A DNA stretch of 64,000 bases from Pseudomonas massiliensis (GCF_000826105.1 NZ_CCYK01000006.1:682001-746000), one strand, 5' to 3'; shown: positions 9,251 through 18,226, numbered from the stretch's first letter. The notes: generated by a model not told the origin, from the sequence alone. Numbers and translations: made by a program.

Positions 9251-9934
9251 TCAGCCATCTCCTGGCCTGGGCAAGTTACGCTTGGCTGCCAGATAGTGCG
9301 TGCTGAACCTGTCCAGCCAGCCGTCCAACGCCTGGGCGGCTGGCTCATCTCCCGCCAACGCCAGGCACATGGCGGCCACCTCTGCCGTGCAGAAGTGGTC
9401 GTCCCGTCGCGAGCGACGCAAGCGGTAGCGGGAAATTTCCTCAGGCGCCAGGCTCAGTACCGGAAAGCCGTCCAAGTAAGGGCTTTTCCGAAACATCTTG
9501 CGCGCTTCGGTCCAGGTCGCATCCAGCAGCACGAACAGCGGGCGCTTGCCGTTCAGTGGTTCCACCTGGCTGAGCACACGGCTCTTGGGTTCAACGAACT
9601 CACCCGGGAACACCAGGTAGGGCTGATAGGCCGGGTCGGCCAGCAGGGCGAGCAACCTGGGGTCCGCTTCCGTGCGTTGCCAGCCAAAGGCGAAGGTATC
9701 CGGCACCACATCGGCGATCAGCCAACCGGTGTTGGTGGGCTTAAGGGCTTCAACGTCATGCATGAGCAGGCACACCGCCGCCTGAGCCTGCACCCAGGGG
9801 CGAAGCGCACAGATGCAATGACTGGGGATCACACGGCAACGCGGGCATCGGGCGCTCTTCGAGCCCCGGGCGATGAAAGGGCGAGTGCTGCGCGCCAGGC
9901 GTTCGGCGCGCAGGTGAAAAACGGCGTGGGACAT
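9251..9934 (-). CDS. DTW-domain protein (tRNA-uridine aminocarboxypropyltransferase family)
   Basis: A 227-residue DTW-domain protein of the TDD superfamily. An N-terminal cysteine cluster, C30-x2-C33-x6-C40-x-C42, probably binds zinc. The DxTW signature appears as LLDATWTEARKM and the C-terminal part includes HFCTAEVAA. E. coli TapT (YfiP) is a characterised relative that makes acp3U47 in tRNA; which tRNA or RNA this one modifies is inference. I start at MSHAVFHLRAER (9934). The 50-codon upstream extension is low-complexity and unsupported. Confidence 0.82.
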   Translation of the reverse strand: MSHAVFHLRAERLARSTRPFIARGSKSARCPRCRVIPSHCICALRPWVQAQAAVCLLMHDVEALKPTNTGWLIADVVPDTFAFGWQRTEADPRLLALLADPAYQPYLVFPGEFVEPKSRVLSQVEPLNGKRPLFVLLDATWTEARKMFRKSPYLDGFPVLSLAPEEISRYRLRRSRRDDHFCTAEVAAMCLALAGDEPAAQALDGWLDRFSTHYLAAKRNLPRPGDG

Positions 9935-10101
9935 GGTACGGCCAAGGCGGGGAGAAAGCGCGCATTCTACCACCGGCTTTTGATCGTCGGCGTGGCCGGT
10001 CGTACAGCGTATATACTGCCCGGGCCCTGGGCTGGAACATGGCCGGTTCGCACCGGTCCAACGGGCTTGCGCCCTGGGCGACATTCGACTGAGGAGGTTT
10101 C

Positions 10102-10515
10102 ATGCCACGCTTCACCATCGCTCTTTCCCTGCTAATGGCGCTGCCCCTGGGCATGGTCCAGGCTGCTTCGCTACAGGAGTTCGGGCTTAGCAAGAAGCTC
10201 CAGAACGTAGCCCGGGAAAGCAGTGTCGGTACGCCCCGCGCCCTGAACGAAGACATCCTCGACCTGGGCTATACCGTGCAGGGTAACGAGCTGGTCGACC
10301 ACCTGGCCGTGCGCCCAAGCTATGCCGAGCAGATGCGCCAGAATCCCCAGGATGTTTATCTTCAGCTGGGCGCCAGCGTTTGCCGCAACAAAGGCTATGT
10401 CGACCTGATGCGCAGCGGCGCGGTGATGCGCTATGACTTCGTAGAGAATACCAAGGCCAGGAAGCCGGTCGCCACTCACAGGTACACCGCCGCTGATTGT
10501 GGTCTCAAGCCCTGA
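10102..10515 (+). CDS. Secreted QSregVF-family protein (PA3611-like)
   Basis: A 137-residue protein with a clear signal peptide (MPRFTIALSLLMALPLGMVQA, cleavage near A21). The mature part is small, with two cysteines, C94 (GASVCRNKG) and C133 (AADCGLKP), that could form a disulfide in the periplasm. It resembles P. aeruginosa PA3611, founder of the putative quorum-sensing-regulated virulence factor family (QSregVF). GAGGAGG precedes the start. The molecular function is unknown, and the virulence label comes from expression of the relative, not from this sequence. Confidence 0.8.
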   Translation: MPRFTIALSLLMALPLGMVQAASLQEFGLSKKLQNVARESSVGTPRALNEDILDLGYTVQGNELVDHLAVRPSYAEQMRQNPQDVYLQLGASVCRNKGYVDLMRSGAVMRYDFVENTKARKPVATHRYTAADCGLKP

Positions 10516-10580
10516 GCTGTTCCCATCCAGGGTAGCGGCGCCTCTGCGGGGCCGTCGCTTTCCCACCAAGGAGAGGTTCA

Positions 10581-11654
10581 ATGCCCTACCAGCACGACAC
10601 AACCCTGGGCCAGCACCTTACGGAGCTTGACCCTACCCTGCTCGAGCAGGTCGATGCCCAGTTGGCTCGCCTGGCGCCGGGCAGCCCCAACACCGGCTTT
10701 TATCGGGACATGATATTGACCGCGCTGCGCATGGCCCATGAGGATCGCAGCCGGTGGCATGCCAAGATCACCTTGCAGACCGTGCGCGAACTGGACAAGG
10801 CTTTCCGCGCCCTGGAACCTCATCAGGGGCGCCGCAAGGTCACGGTTTTCGGCTCGGCGCGTACACCATGGGAACATCCCGTGTATGCCCTCGCTCGTGA
10901 GTTGGGCGCTGCCTTGGCACGAGATGGCTTCATGGTTATCACCGGAGGTGGCGGTGGGGTAATGGCGGCCGCCCATGAGGGTGCAGGAGCTGAGCACAGT
11001 CTGGGCTTCAACATCACCTTGCCTTTCGAACAACAGGCCAACCCCACTATTCATGGGTCCGAGCGCCTGTTGTCGTTTCATTTCTTCTTTGTGCGCAAGC
11101 TTTTCTTCGTGAAGGAGGCCGACGCTATCGTGCTGTGCCCAGGCGGTTTCGGCACCCTGGACGAAGCGCTCGAGGTGATAACGCTGATCCAGACAGGCAA
11201 AAGCCCCCTGGTGCCCGTGGTATTGCTGGATGCACCCGGCGGCACCTTCTGGCAGGACGCCCTGGGCTTCGTGCAGCGCCAGCTGGAATCGAACCGGTAC
11301 ATCCTTCCCAGCGACCTGAAACTGATGAAACTAGTGCACAGCGCCCAGGATGCCGTGGAAGAAATCAGCCAGTTCTACGCCAACTTCCACTCTTCTCGTT
11401 GGCTCAACCAGCAGTTCATCATCCGCATGCATCATCCACTGACGCCGAATGCCCTCGCGCGTCTGGAAGAAGATTTTGCCGACCTCAAGCTCGAGGGTGA
11501 GTTCGCGCAGTTCGAGCCGACCCATGAAACCGCTGACGAGCCCGAACTGGCACATCTGACTCGCCTGGTATTCAGCTTCATCAGGCGCGGCCAGGGGCGA
11601 TTGCGGGAACTGGTGAACTTCATCAACCAACAGGAAAACTGGGCCAGGCCCTGA
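10581..11654 (+). CDS. LOG-family protein (TIGR00730/lysine-decarboxylase-like fold)
   Basis: A 357-residue protein with a central LOG domain. The nucleotide-binding FGSART segment is near residue 91, GGGGGVMAAAHEGA near 124, and the hallmark PGGFGTLDE is at residues 187-195. LOG enzymes hydrolyse nucleoside 5'-monophosphates to release base and ribose phosphate; some act on cytokinin nucleotides. This long form has about 80 extra N-terminal and about 100 extra C-terminal residues, so its substrate may differ. No lysine decarboxylase activity is implied. AAGGAGAGG precedes the ATG. Confidence 0.83.
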   Translation: MPYQHDTTLGQHLTELDPTLLEQVDAQLARLAPGSPNTGFYRDMILTALRMAHEDRSRWHAKITLQTVRELDKAFRALEPHQGRRKVTVFGSARTPWEHPVYALARELGAALARDGFMVITGGGGGVMAAAHEGAGAEHSLGFNITLPFEQQANPTIHGSERLLSFHFFFVRKLFFVKEADAIVLCPGGFGTLDEALEVITLIQTGKSPLVPVVLLDAPGGTFWQDALGFVQRQLESNRYILPSDLKLMKLVHSAQDAVEEISQFYANFHSSRWLNQQFIIRMHHPLTPNALARLEEDFADLKLEGEFAQFEPTHETADEPELAHLTRLVFSFIRRGQGRLRELVNFINQQENWARP

Positions 11655-11661
11655 TATGAAA

Positions 11662-11690
11662 GGGGGCCGGACGCCTTGGCGCCCAGCCCC
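11662..11690. terminator. Candidate terminator between LOG gene and recX
   Basis: A GC-rich imperfect hairpin (GGGGGCCGGACGCC with GGCGCCCAGCCCC) lies in the 40-bp gap between convergent stops. On the minus strand it is followed by CCTTTCAT, a weak uridine tail. It could serve recX-recA and, less well, the LOG gene. Confidence 0.5.
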
Positions 11691-11694
11691 ACTG

Positions 11695-12156
11695 TCAATC
11701 TCGCCCGCTCAAGAGGCGGCCGACCATGTCCATGGAATAGCCCCGGTAGAGCAGGTATCGAGTCTGCCGCGCCCGTTCCTTGGCATCGCTTGGCGCGCGA
11801 CCATCGAACTTGCGTTCCCAGAGATCACGCAGCAATGCGGGCCAATCCAGCGCGCTTTCGCGCAGTGCCTGTTCCACATCACTGCGTTGAAGACCTCGCT
11901 GCGTCAACTCCTCGCGGATACGGGCGGGCCCATGACCCGAACGCGCCCGATAACTGATGAAGCTTTCCAGGTAACGGGCCTCCGAGAGCAAACCTTCTTC
12001 GGCCAACCGATCCAGAGCACCAGCGATCAGCTCAGCGGGCGCGCCTTTTTGCCGGAGCTTGCGCTCCAACTCAACGCGCCCGTGCTCACGCCGCGCAAGC
12101 AAATCCATGGCGGCTCGGCGGACGGCAACAGGGGTATCAAGCACCAAGGTTGCCAT
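11695..12156 (-). CDS. recX: Regulatory protein RecX
   Basis: A 153-residue helical protein that modulates RecA filament growth. RecX features are visible: [23 protein letters not shown] at the start, [22 protein letters not shown], and the basic [14 protein letters not shown] segment. It begins 19 bp after the recA stop on the same strand, so it should be cotranscribed with recA and induced by DNA damage, with recA read-through setting its lower level. Confidence 0.94.
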   Translation of the reverse strand: MATLVLDTPVAVRRAAMDLLARREHGRVELERKLRQKGAPAELIAGALDRLAEEGLLSEARYLESFISYRARSGHGPARIREELTQRGLQRSDVEQALRESALDWPALLRDLWERKFDGRAPSDAKERARQTRYLLYRGYSMDMVGRLLSGRD

Positions 12157-12175
12157 TCACAGCCGCCAGAACAGG

Positions 12176-13240
12176 TCAGAAGTCGCTTTCGGCATCGACC
12201 GCTTCATCCGCAGCCACGGCACCGCGCTTGGCTTCAGGCGAAGGCGCAGGCGCCGCGCTCAACAGCTTGTCGCGGATCTGCTTTTCCAACGCGGCCTTCA
12301 CTTCCGGATTCTCTTCCAGGTACTTGGCAGCGTTGGCCTTGCCCTGGCCGATCTTGTTGCCCTGGTACGCATACCAGGCGCCGGATTTGTCGATCAGCCC
12401 GTTGGCAACGCCAAGGTCGATGATCTCGCCGTTCAGGTAGATGCCCTTGCCGTACAGAATCTGGAACTCGGCCTGGCGGAATGGCGGCGACACCTTGTTC
12501 TTGACCACCTTGACGCGGGTTTCGCTACCAACGATATCGTCGCCTTCCTTCACCGAGCCAGTGCGACGGATATCCAGACGAACCGATGCGTAGAATTTCA
12601 GCGCGTTACCACCAGTGGTGGTTTCCGGGCTACCGAACATGACACCGATCTTCATGCGGATCTGGTTGATGAAGATCACCAGGCAATTGGCGGTCTTGAT
12701 GTTACCGGTGATCTTGCGAAGGGCCTGGGACATCAGGCGAGCCTGCAAGCCCACGTGCATGTCGCCCATTTCGCCTTCGATTTCCGCCTTGGGCACAAGA
12801 GCCGCCACGGAGTCGACGATGATCACGTCCACCGCGTTGGACCGCACCAGCATATCGGTGATTTCCAGCGCCTGCTCACCGGTGTCCGGCTGCGACACCA
12901 GGAGATCGTCGACATTGACGCCCAACTTGCCGGCGTATTCCGGGTCCAGCGCATGCTCGGCGTCGACGAAGGCGCAGGTGGCGCCGGCGCGCTGGGCCTG
13001 GGCGATGACCGACAGGGTCAGGGTGGTTTTACCGGACGACTCAGGCCCGTAGATTTCAACTATACGGCCCTTTGGCAGGCCGCCGATGCCCAGCGCGATG
13101 TCCAGGCCGAGCGAGCCGGTGGAAATGGCCGGGATGGCTGACCGTTCATGGTCACCCATGCGCATCACGGCTCCCTTGCCGAACTGACGCTCGATCTGAC
13201 CCAAGGCCGCAGCCAAGGCACGCTTCTTGTTGTCGTCCAT
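12176..13240 (-). CDS. recA: Recombinase RecA
   Basis: Central homologous-recombination ATPase and co-protease for LexA. The 354-residue protein has Walker A GPESSGKT at residues 65-72, the Walker B region [15 protein letters not shown], and the DNA-binding loop around [12 protein letters not shown]. The acidic C-terminal tail ends in AVDAESDF. The start is [23 protein letters not shown] at 13240; the 30 codons upstream contain the promoter and LexA box and are not coding. recX follows on the same strand. Confidence 0.98.
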   Translation of the reverse strand: MDDNKKRALAAALGQIERQFGKGAVMRMGDHERSAIPAISTGSLGLDIALGIGGLPKGRIVEIYGPESSGKTTLTLSVIAQAQRAGATCAFVDAEHALDPEYAGKLGVNVDDLLVSQPDTGEQALEITDMLVRSNAVDVIIVDSVAALVPKAEIEGEMGDMHVGLQARLMSQALRKITGNIKTANCLVIFINQIRMKIGVMFGSPETTTGGNALKFYASVRLDIRRTGSVKEGDDIVGSETRVKVVKNKVSPPFRQAEFQILYGKGIYLNGEIIDLGVANGLIDKSGAWYAYQGNKIGQGKANAAKYLEENPEVKAALEKQIRDKLLSAAPAPSPEAKRGAVAADEAVDAESDF

Positions 13241-13304
13241 AGATATCCTCACGATTTCGACAAGGCCCACAGCGCGCGAAGCGCGGCCTGCATCTGGCCA
13301 ATTA

Positions 13305-13320
13305 CTGTATAAGTAGACAG
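13305..13320 (-). promoter_or_regulatory. LexA (SOS) box of recA
   Basis: CTGTATAAGTAGACAG is a perfect CTGT-N8-ACAG LexA operator, 64 bp upstream of the recA start. A perfect -10 hexamer, TATAAT on the minus strand at 13322-13327, lies one base upstream of it. The transcription start would therefore fall inside the operator, so LexA binding should block initiation directly. Confidence 0.92.
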
Positions 13321-13346
13321 TATTATACACGCCTTATGACGGCCGC

Positions 13347-13847
13347 CTACCCCTGAACGGGTTTTTCTCCATTGGCCAAGGCCAGTAATCCTTGGAGCGC
13401 GGCGACGACGGTTTGCTCCCTTACAGCCTGTCGATTACCGGGAAACTGACGCCGCGCGGCAAAGACTGCCCCGCCATCGGCCCAGGCCAGCCAGACCGTG
13501 CCCACAGGCTTGGCCTGCGAGCCGCCACCCGGGCCGGCGATACCGCTCACGGCCACGGCAAAGCGAGCTTCGGCCCTGGCCGCCGCGCCGCGCGCCATGG
13601 CGATGACCACCTCCTCGCTGACCGCTCCCACCCGATCGAACACGGACGCGGCAACGCCCAACTGCAATTGCTTCTGCCGGTTCGAATAGGTGACGAACCC
13701 AGCCTCGAACCAGGATGAGCTTCCGGCCACACGGGTGATCGCTTCGGCAATACCGCCACCGGTACAGGACTCGGCCGTAGTGACCGATGCATCCAGTGCC
13801 AGCAGGCGTTGGCCAAGGGTAGTGGCCAGATGGGTTATTTCATCCAT
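13347..13847 (-). CDS. pncC: Nicotinamide-nucleotide amidohydrolase PncC (CinA C-terminal domain)
   Basis: Deamidates nicotinamide mononucleotide to nicotinic acid mononucleotide in pyridine-nucleotide salvage. The 166-residue stand-alone CinA C-terminal domain has the conserved TTAESCTGGGIAEAIT (S27 is the expected catalytic serine), FVTYSNRQKQLQLGV with the tyrosine and lysine pair, and AVSGIAGPGGG. The start is MDEITHLATTLGQ at 13847; the upstream extension is unsupported. It lies just upstream of recA on the same strand, and its stop codon overlaps the recA promoter region. Confidence 0.92.
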   Translation of the reverse strand: MDEITHLATTLGQRLLALDASVTTAESCTGGGIAEAITRVAGSSSWFEAGFVTYSNRQKQLQLGVAASVFDRVGAVSEEVVIAMARGAAARAEARFAVAVSGIAGPGGGSQAKPVGTVWLAWADGGAVFAARRQFPGNRQAVREQTVVAALQGLLALANGEKPVQG

Positions 13848-14092
13848 GGAGGAAACCTCGAGTGGGCAGAGGGCAAGTTGCACAGGGACTTTCCAACGCT
13901 CGCGGCTCGCTGTCCAGCGTCCATGCGCAACCAGGGATGACAAAGGTCGGCATCTGGAAGACTAAAGAATGCCGCCATGGTTGAATCGGTCCTTTAAGCC
14001 AGAATGCCACAGTTTCGAGCCTGAAAAGCTCTCGCGTTTCGTCGCGCCAGGGGAGCCCGCCGGCCTAGGCCCAGTCACATTCAATGCGTGAC

Positions 14093-14099
14093 CTAAACT
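14093..14099 (+). promoter_or_regulatory. Candidate RpoS-type -10 for the KGG-repeat gene
   Basis: CTAAACT resembles the sigma-S extended -10 (CTATACT) including the leading C. It is 21 bp upstream of the start codon and no good -35 accompanies it, as is common for RpoS promoters. The call is tentative. Confidence 0.35.
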
Positions 14100-14120
14100 A
14101 ACCCCTGAGGAGTAAGGATC

Positions 14121-14456
14121 ATGACCGACAAACAAGATAAGCAACAAGGCAAGATGACCGTGGAAGAAGCTGGTCGTAAAGGGGGCCAAGCCACGGCCGA
14201 ATCCCACGGCAGCGAGTTCTATCAGGAAATCGGCAGCAAGGGTGGCCAGAACAGCGGTGGCAACTTCGCCAATGACCGCGAGCGCGCCAGCGAAGCCGGC
14301 AGCAAGGGCGGTCAGAACAGCGGCGGCAATAACCAGAAAAGCGGAGGCGGCAGCCAGAACAGCGGCGGCAACTTCGCCAACGATCGCGAGAAAGCCAGCG
14401 AGGCCGGGCGCAAGGGCGGCCAGAACAGCGGCGGCGGCAATCGCAACCAGGAATGA
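14121..14456 (+). CDS. KGG-repeat general stress protein (YciG/con-10-like)
   Basis: A 111-residue, highly hydrophilic, glycine- and asparagine-rich protein. KGG motifs lie at residues 20-22, 40-42, 62-64 and 98-100, each after an ExG or EAG(S/R) turn; a degenerate unit lies near 74-77. Residues 43-69 and 79-105 are near-identical copies (QNSGGNFANDRE, ASEAG, KGGQNSGG), so part of the gene arose by a 108-bp duplication. Similar proteins (E. coli YciG/YmdF, Bacillus GsiB, fungal con-10) accumulate in stress or stationary phase; their biochemical role is unclear. AGGAG precedes the ATG. Confidence 0.82.
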   Translation: MTDKQDKQQGKMTVEEAGRKGGQATAESHGSEFYQEIGSKGGQNSGGNFANDRERASEAGSKGGQNSGGNNQKSGGGSQNSGGNFANDREKASEAGRKGGQNSGGGNRNQE

Positions 14457-14486
14457 GGCCGGGCGACTTGCCTGAGCCATGAGCGC

Positions 14487-14507
14487 GAGCCCGGCCTTGC
14501 CGGGCTC
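14487..14507 (+). terminator. Hairpin after the KGG-repeat gene
   Basis: A 9-bp perfect stem GAGCCCGGC/GCCGGGCTC with a CTT loop lies about 30 bp after the stop, followed by CTCTCTG, which is only moderately T-rich. It is probably the terminator of this single-gene unit. Confidence 0.6.
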
Positions 14508-14691
14508 CTCTCTGACCCCGCCCTAACCAAGGCATGAGTCAACGGCTTCCAATGCCCGGATAGCGTCGGCCAGCCCTTTCTTTGCAGACGCGTTCATGCC
14601 TGAGCCCGTATCGGCATTCAATGACCAGGTGAAAACCTAGTACCATGGGCGGCTTCGCCCCATGTTGAACGTAGCCGAGCCAAGCCCCTGA

Positions 14692-17259
14692 ATGTCTGAC
14701 CTGTCCAACCATACCCCGATGATGCAGCAGTACTGGAAGCTCAAGCATCAGCATCCAGATCAGCTCATGTTCTATCGCATGGGCGACTTCTACGAAATCT
14801 TCTACGAAGATGCCAAGAAAGCGGCCAAGCTGCTGGATATCACCCTGACCGCGCGTGGTCAGTCCGCCGGGCAGTCCATTCCCATGTGCGGTATCCCGTA
14901 TCACGCGGCCGAAGGCTACCTGGCCAAGCTGGTCAAGTTGGGGGAATCGGTCGTCATTTGCGAACAGATCGGCGACCCGGCTACCAGCAAGGGGCCAGTA
15001 GAGCGGCAGGTGGTACGGATCATCACGCCTGGAACGGTGAGCGACGAAGCCTTGCTCGATGAGCGCCGCGACAATCTGATCGCTGCCCTGCTTGGCGATG
15101 AGCGCCTGTTCGGGCTGGCTGTGCTGGATATCACCAGCGGCCAGTTCATCGTGCAGGAACTCAAAGGTTGGGAGCACCTGCTGGCCGAACTGGAGCGGAT
15201 CAACCCGGTCGAGCTGCTGATTCCCGACGACTGGCCCCAGGGGCTGCCCGCGGAAAAGCGCCGGGGCTCGCGCCGACGCGCACCCTGGGAATTCGAGCGC
15301 GACACCGCTAGGAAGCTGTTATGCCAGCAGTTCGGCACCCAGGACCTCAAAGGCTTTGGCTGTGAGCAACTGACCCTGGCCATTGGCGCCGCTGGCTGCC
15401 TGCTGGCCTATGCGCGCGAAACCCAGCGCACCGCTCTGCCCCACCTACGCAGCCTACGGCATGAACGACTGGACGACACCGTGGTGCTGGATGCCGCTAC
15501 GCGGCGCAACCTAGAACTGGACGTCAACCTCAGCGGTGGTCGCGACAACACCTTGCAATCAGTGCTGGACCGCTGCCAGACGGCCATGGGCAGCCGCCTG
15601 CTCACCCGCTGGCTGAACCGCCCGCTGCGCGACCTCAAGGTACTCAACGCTCGCCAGCGTTCCATCGCCTGCCTGCTGGAAAACTATCGCTTCGAGGGCT
15701 TGCAGCCGCGGCTCAAGGACATAGGCGACCTGGAACGTATCCTGGCGCGCATCGGCCTGCGCAATGCTCGTCCCCGGGACCTGGCGCGGCTGCGCGACGC
15801 CCTGGCCGCCTTGCCCGAACTGCAGAACCACATGGCTGATCTGGAGGCGCCACATCTGGCGCAATTGGCGACCATTGCCGGCACCTACCCTGAACTGGCG
15901 TCGTTGCTCGAACGAGCCGTCATCGACACGCCGCCAGCGGTAATTCGCGATGGCGGAGTGCTCAAGGCCGGCTACGATCCGGAGCTGGACGAACTGCTTG
16001 CGCTGAGCGAAAACGCCGGGCAGTTCCTGATCGATCTGGAAGCACGGGAAAAGGCCCGTACCGGCCTGGCCAATCTCAAGGTCGGCTACAACCGGGTGCA
16101 CGGTTACTTCATCGAATTGCCCAGCAAGCAGGCCGAACAGGCCCCGGGCGACTACATTCGCCGGCAGACGCTCAAGGGCGCGGAACGCTTCATCACCCCG
16201 GAGCTCAAGGCTTTCGAAGACAAGGCCCTGTCCGCGAAAACCCGGGCGCTGGCTCGGGAGAAAATGCTCTACGAGGCGCTGCTGGAAACCCTGATCGGCC
16301 ACTTGGCGCCCCTGCAGGACACCGCGGCGGCCCTGGCGGAGCTGGATGTGCTGAGCAATCTGGCCGAGCGTGCCCTGACCCTGGACCTGAACTGCCCCAG
16401 CTTCGTCGATGAGCCGTGCATCCGCATCGACCAGGGGCGCCACCCTGTCGTGGAACAAGTGCTGACCACGCCGTTCGTAGCCAATGACCTGACCCTGGAC
16501 AACCAGACACGGATGCTGGTGATCACCGGCCCGAACATGGGTGGTAAGTCCACTTACATGCGGCAGACAGCGCTGATCGTACTGCTGGCTCATATCGGCG
16601 CCTTCGTGCCCGCGGCACGCTGCGAGCTGTCACTGGTAGACCGCATCTTCACCCGCATCGGCTCGAGCGACGACCTGGCCGGTGGACGTTCGACCTTCAT
16701 GGTGGAGATGAGCGAGACCGCCAATATCCTGCATAACGCCACGGATGCCAGCTTGGTGCTGATGGACGAGGTCGGCCGAGGCACCAGCACCTTCGACGGC
16801 TTGTCCCTGGCCTGGGCCGCGGCTGAAAGACTGGCTCAGCTCAAGGCATTCACCCTGTTCGCCACTCACTATTTCGAGCTCACGGTGCTGCCGGAGAGCG
16901 AGCCAGTGGTAACCAACGTGCACCTCAATGCTACCGAGCACAATGAGCGCATCGTGTTCCTGCACCATGTGCTGCCAGGGCCGGCCAGCCAGAGCTATGG
17001 GCTGGCGGTGGCACAGCTGGCAGGCGTGCCCGCCGCGGTGATCCAGCGCGCCCGGGATCACCTGGCTCGGCTGGAAACCGCCAGCCTGCCCAAGGAGCCT
17101 GTCAACCGCAAGCCAGGGAAGGCCCAGGTGCCGCACCAGAGTGACCTTTTTGCGCAACTGCCTCACCCGGTGCTCGATGAACTGGCCAAGCTCGATGTGG
17201 ATAGCCTCACACCCCGCGCGGCACTGGAGCTGCTCTATACATTGAAGAACCGGGTCTAA
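14692..17259 (+). CDS. mutS: DNA mismatch repair protein MutS
   Basis: Mismatch-recognition ATPase. The 855-residue protein has the mismatch-binding Phe-x-Glu motif at F33-Y34-E35 (MGDFYEIF), the lever and clamp domains, then Walker A GPNMGGKS at residues 613-620, the [16 protein letters not shown]alker B/signature block, and FATHYFELT. The C-terminal tetramerisation segment ends in [11 protein letters not shown]. The start matches other Pseudomonas MutS proteins. The Shine-Dalgarno is weak, and an imperfect hairpin (CATGGGCG/CGCCCCATG) lies about 30 bp upstream. Confidence 0.98.
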   Translation: MSDLSNHTPMMQQYWKLKHQHPDQLMFYRMGDFYEIFYEDAKKAAKLLDITLTARGQSAGQSIPMCGIPYHAAEGYLAKLVKLGESVVICEQIGDPATSKGPVERQVVRIITPGTVSDEALLDERRDNLIAALLGDERLFGLAVLDITSGQFIVQELKGWEHLLAELERINPVELLIPDDWPQGLPAEKRRGSRRRAPWEFERDTARKLLCQQFGTQDLKGFGCEQLTLAIGAAGCLLAYARETQRTALPHLRSLRHERLDDTVVLDAATRRNLELDVNLSGGRDNTLQSVLDRCQTAMGSRLLTRWLNRPLRDLKVLNARQRSIACLLENYRFEGLQPRLKDIGDLERILARIGLRNARPRDLARLRDALAALPELQNHMADLEAPHLAQLATIAGTYPELASLLERAVIDTPPAVIRDGGVLKAGYDPELDELLALSENAGQFLIDLEAREKARTGLANLKVGYNRVHGYFIELPSKQAEQAPGDYIRRQTLKGAERFITPELKAFEDKALSAKTRALAREKMLYEALLETLIGHLAPLQDTAAALAELDVLSNLAERALTLDLNCPSFVDEPCIRIDQGRHPVVEQVLTTPFVANDLTLDNQTRMLVITGPNMGGKSTYMRQTALIVLLAHIGAFVPAARCELSLVDRIFTRIGSSDDLAGGRSTFMVEMSETANILHNATDASLVLMDEVGRGTSTFDGLSLAWAAAERLAQLKAFTLFATHYFELTVLPESEPVVTNVHLNATEHNERIVFLHHVLPGPASQSYGLAVAQLAGVPAAVIQRARDHLARLETASLPKEPVNRKPGKAQVPHQSDLFAQLPHPVLDELAKLDVDSLTPRAALELLYTLKNRV

Positions 17260-17424
17260 CGCGCAGCCCATCAAGCTGATAGAATCCCGCGCGGTTTGGG
17301 AAGTCCACCGTCAGTGGCCCGCGCGGGCCGCTTGTGGCGATCAGCCTGGCGCCAGACCAGCACCCCGAACCTGCCCGGGCCCAGCCGTGGGGCCCGAGAC
17401 AGCCGCCTGAGGAGAGAGAGTGAA

Positions 17425-17748
17425 ATGACCTTCGTCGTCACCGACAACTGCATCAAGTGCAAGTACACCGACTGCGTAGAAGTGTGTCCGGTGGATTGCT
17501 TTTACGAAGGCCCGAACTTCCTGGTGATTCACCCGGATGAATGCATCGATTGCGCCTTGTGCGAACCCGAATGCCCCGCCCAGGCCATCTTCTCCGAAGA
17601 CGAAGTGCCGGACGACATGCAGGAATTCATTGCGTTGAACGCCGAGTTGGCAGAGGTATGGCCGAACATCACCGAGCGTAAGGACGCCCTGCCGGAAGCC
17701 GAGGAATTCGATGGGGTGAAGGGCAAGATCAAGGACCTGGTGCGCTGA
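17425..17748 (+). CDS. fdxA: 7Fe ferredoxin FdxA
   Basis: A 107-residue seven-iron ferredoxin carrying one [3Fe-4S] and one [4Fe-4S] cluster. Cysteines C9, C12, C17, C21, C25, C40, C43, C46 and C50 reproduce the Azotobacter FdI pattern. The long C-terminal extension is also typical. The ATG at 17425 follows GGAGAG; the frame is open 43 codons further upstream but without similarity. It is a possible electron partner of Fpr, which is inference. Transcription converges on rsmZ. Confidence 0.95.
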   Translation: MTFVVTDNCIKCKYTDCVEVCPVDCFYEGPNFLVIHPDECIDCALCEPECPAQAIFSEDEVPDDMQEFIALNAELAEVWPNITERKDALPEAEEFDGVKGKIKDLVR

Positions 17749-17782
17749 CGCAGGCACTGGCTACTGGTTTTCTCGCAGGCAA

Positions 17783-17911
17783 TAAAAAGGGGGGGTTAAC
17801 CCCCCCCGTATCGTCGTCCCTGGTCCTTGTGCTTCCTACATCGTCCTGATGAATCGCATCATGCGATGTCCTGGCTACCTTCCTGGCGGCCTGTGTCTGT
17901 CCCTAGACACA
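17783..17911 (-). ncRNA. rsmZ: RsmZ small RNA (antagonist of RsmA/CsrA)
   Basis: Regulatory RNA of about 129 nt that sequesters RsmA/RsmE proteins and relieves translational repression in the Gac-Rsm cascade. Read on the minus strand it carries seven GGA motifs, several in hairpin loops: TGTGTC-TAGGGACA-GACACA at the 5' end and CATC-AGGAC-GATG in the middle. It ends in a G7-TTAA-C7 stem followed by TTTTTATT. The position between fdxA and rpoS is the known rsmZ locus in Pseudomonas. The sequence resembles the P. fluorescens type more than that of P. aeruginosa. The 5' end is predicted from the promoter. Confidence 0.92.
17784..17808 (-). terminator. Intrinsic terminator of rsmZ
   Basis: A stem of at least seven G-C pairs around TTAA is followed on the minus strand by TTTTTATT. 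On the plus strand it follows the fdxA stop by about 40 bp but has no T tail there, so it is mainly the rsmZ terminator. Confidence 0.9.
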
Positions 17912-17917
17912 GTTCCA

Positions 17918-17945
17918 ATAATAGGGCCTTGAGCCTGCCAGGCAA
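17918..17945 (-). promoter_or_regulatory. rsmZ promoter (-10/-35)
   Basis: On the minus strand TTGCCT (17940-17945) and TATTAT (17918-17923) are separated by 16 bp. The expected start, about 17911, lies immediately before the first GGA hairpin. The region is compact, as expected for an activator-dependent sigma-70 promoter. Confidence 0.75.
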
Positions 17946-18081
17946 GCCACCCAGTTTTTCAAAAAAAGACCGAGTTCAAGGTGTTACAACAATAAAACGC
18001 CGATTTTTCAACGGATTAAGAATTCGCTTAGTTCATTAAAGAAGTTTTTCACAAGTTGAGATGGCGTTTGCTTACGTTAGA

Positions 18082-18099
18082 TGTAAGCATTTTCCTACC
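18082..18099 (-). promoter_or_regulatory. GacA upstream activating sequence of rsmZ
   Basis: TGTAAGCATTTTCCTACC matches the GacA consensus TGTAAG-N6-CTTACA perfectly in one half and at four of six bases in the other. Its centre is about 180 bp upstream of the predicted rsmZ start, the spacing I recall for rsmZ UAS elements in P. fluorescens. It overlaps a second dyad, TGCTTAC-N7-GTAAGCA, at 18069-18089. Confidence 0.82.
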
Positions 18100-18179
18100 C
18101 AAACTGTAGTCACGCTTCACCGGACCTCGCCACGATGCCGGGGGCAAAACAGCTCCTGTCGCTTTTCAATTGGGCAAAA

Positions 18180-18208
18180 CAAAGCCCGAAGCAAAGCTTC
18201 GGGCTTTG
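18180..18208 (-). terminator. Intrinsic terminator of rpoS
   Basis: A 13-bp perfect stem CAAAGCCCGAAGC/GCTTCGGGCTTTG with a three-base loop is followed on the minus strand by TTTTGCCC. It begins 18 bp after the rpoS stop and separates rpoS from the rsmZ regulatory region. Confidence 0.93.
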
Positions 18209-18226
18209 TTGTCGCAGGCGAGCGTG

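Noticed and set aside
14242..14435. Repeats in the KGG gene considered as a CRISPR-like or satellite array
   Set aside because: There are only two copies, in frame, encoding a known type of protein repeat.
13962..14480. Alanine-rich apparent membrane protein opposite the KGG gene
   Set aside because: The antisense of Gly/Asn/Ser repeats reads as repetitive Ala/Val/Leu. The plus-strand frame has a good ribosome-binding site and known family motifs.
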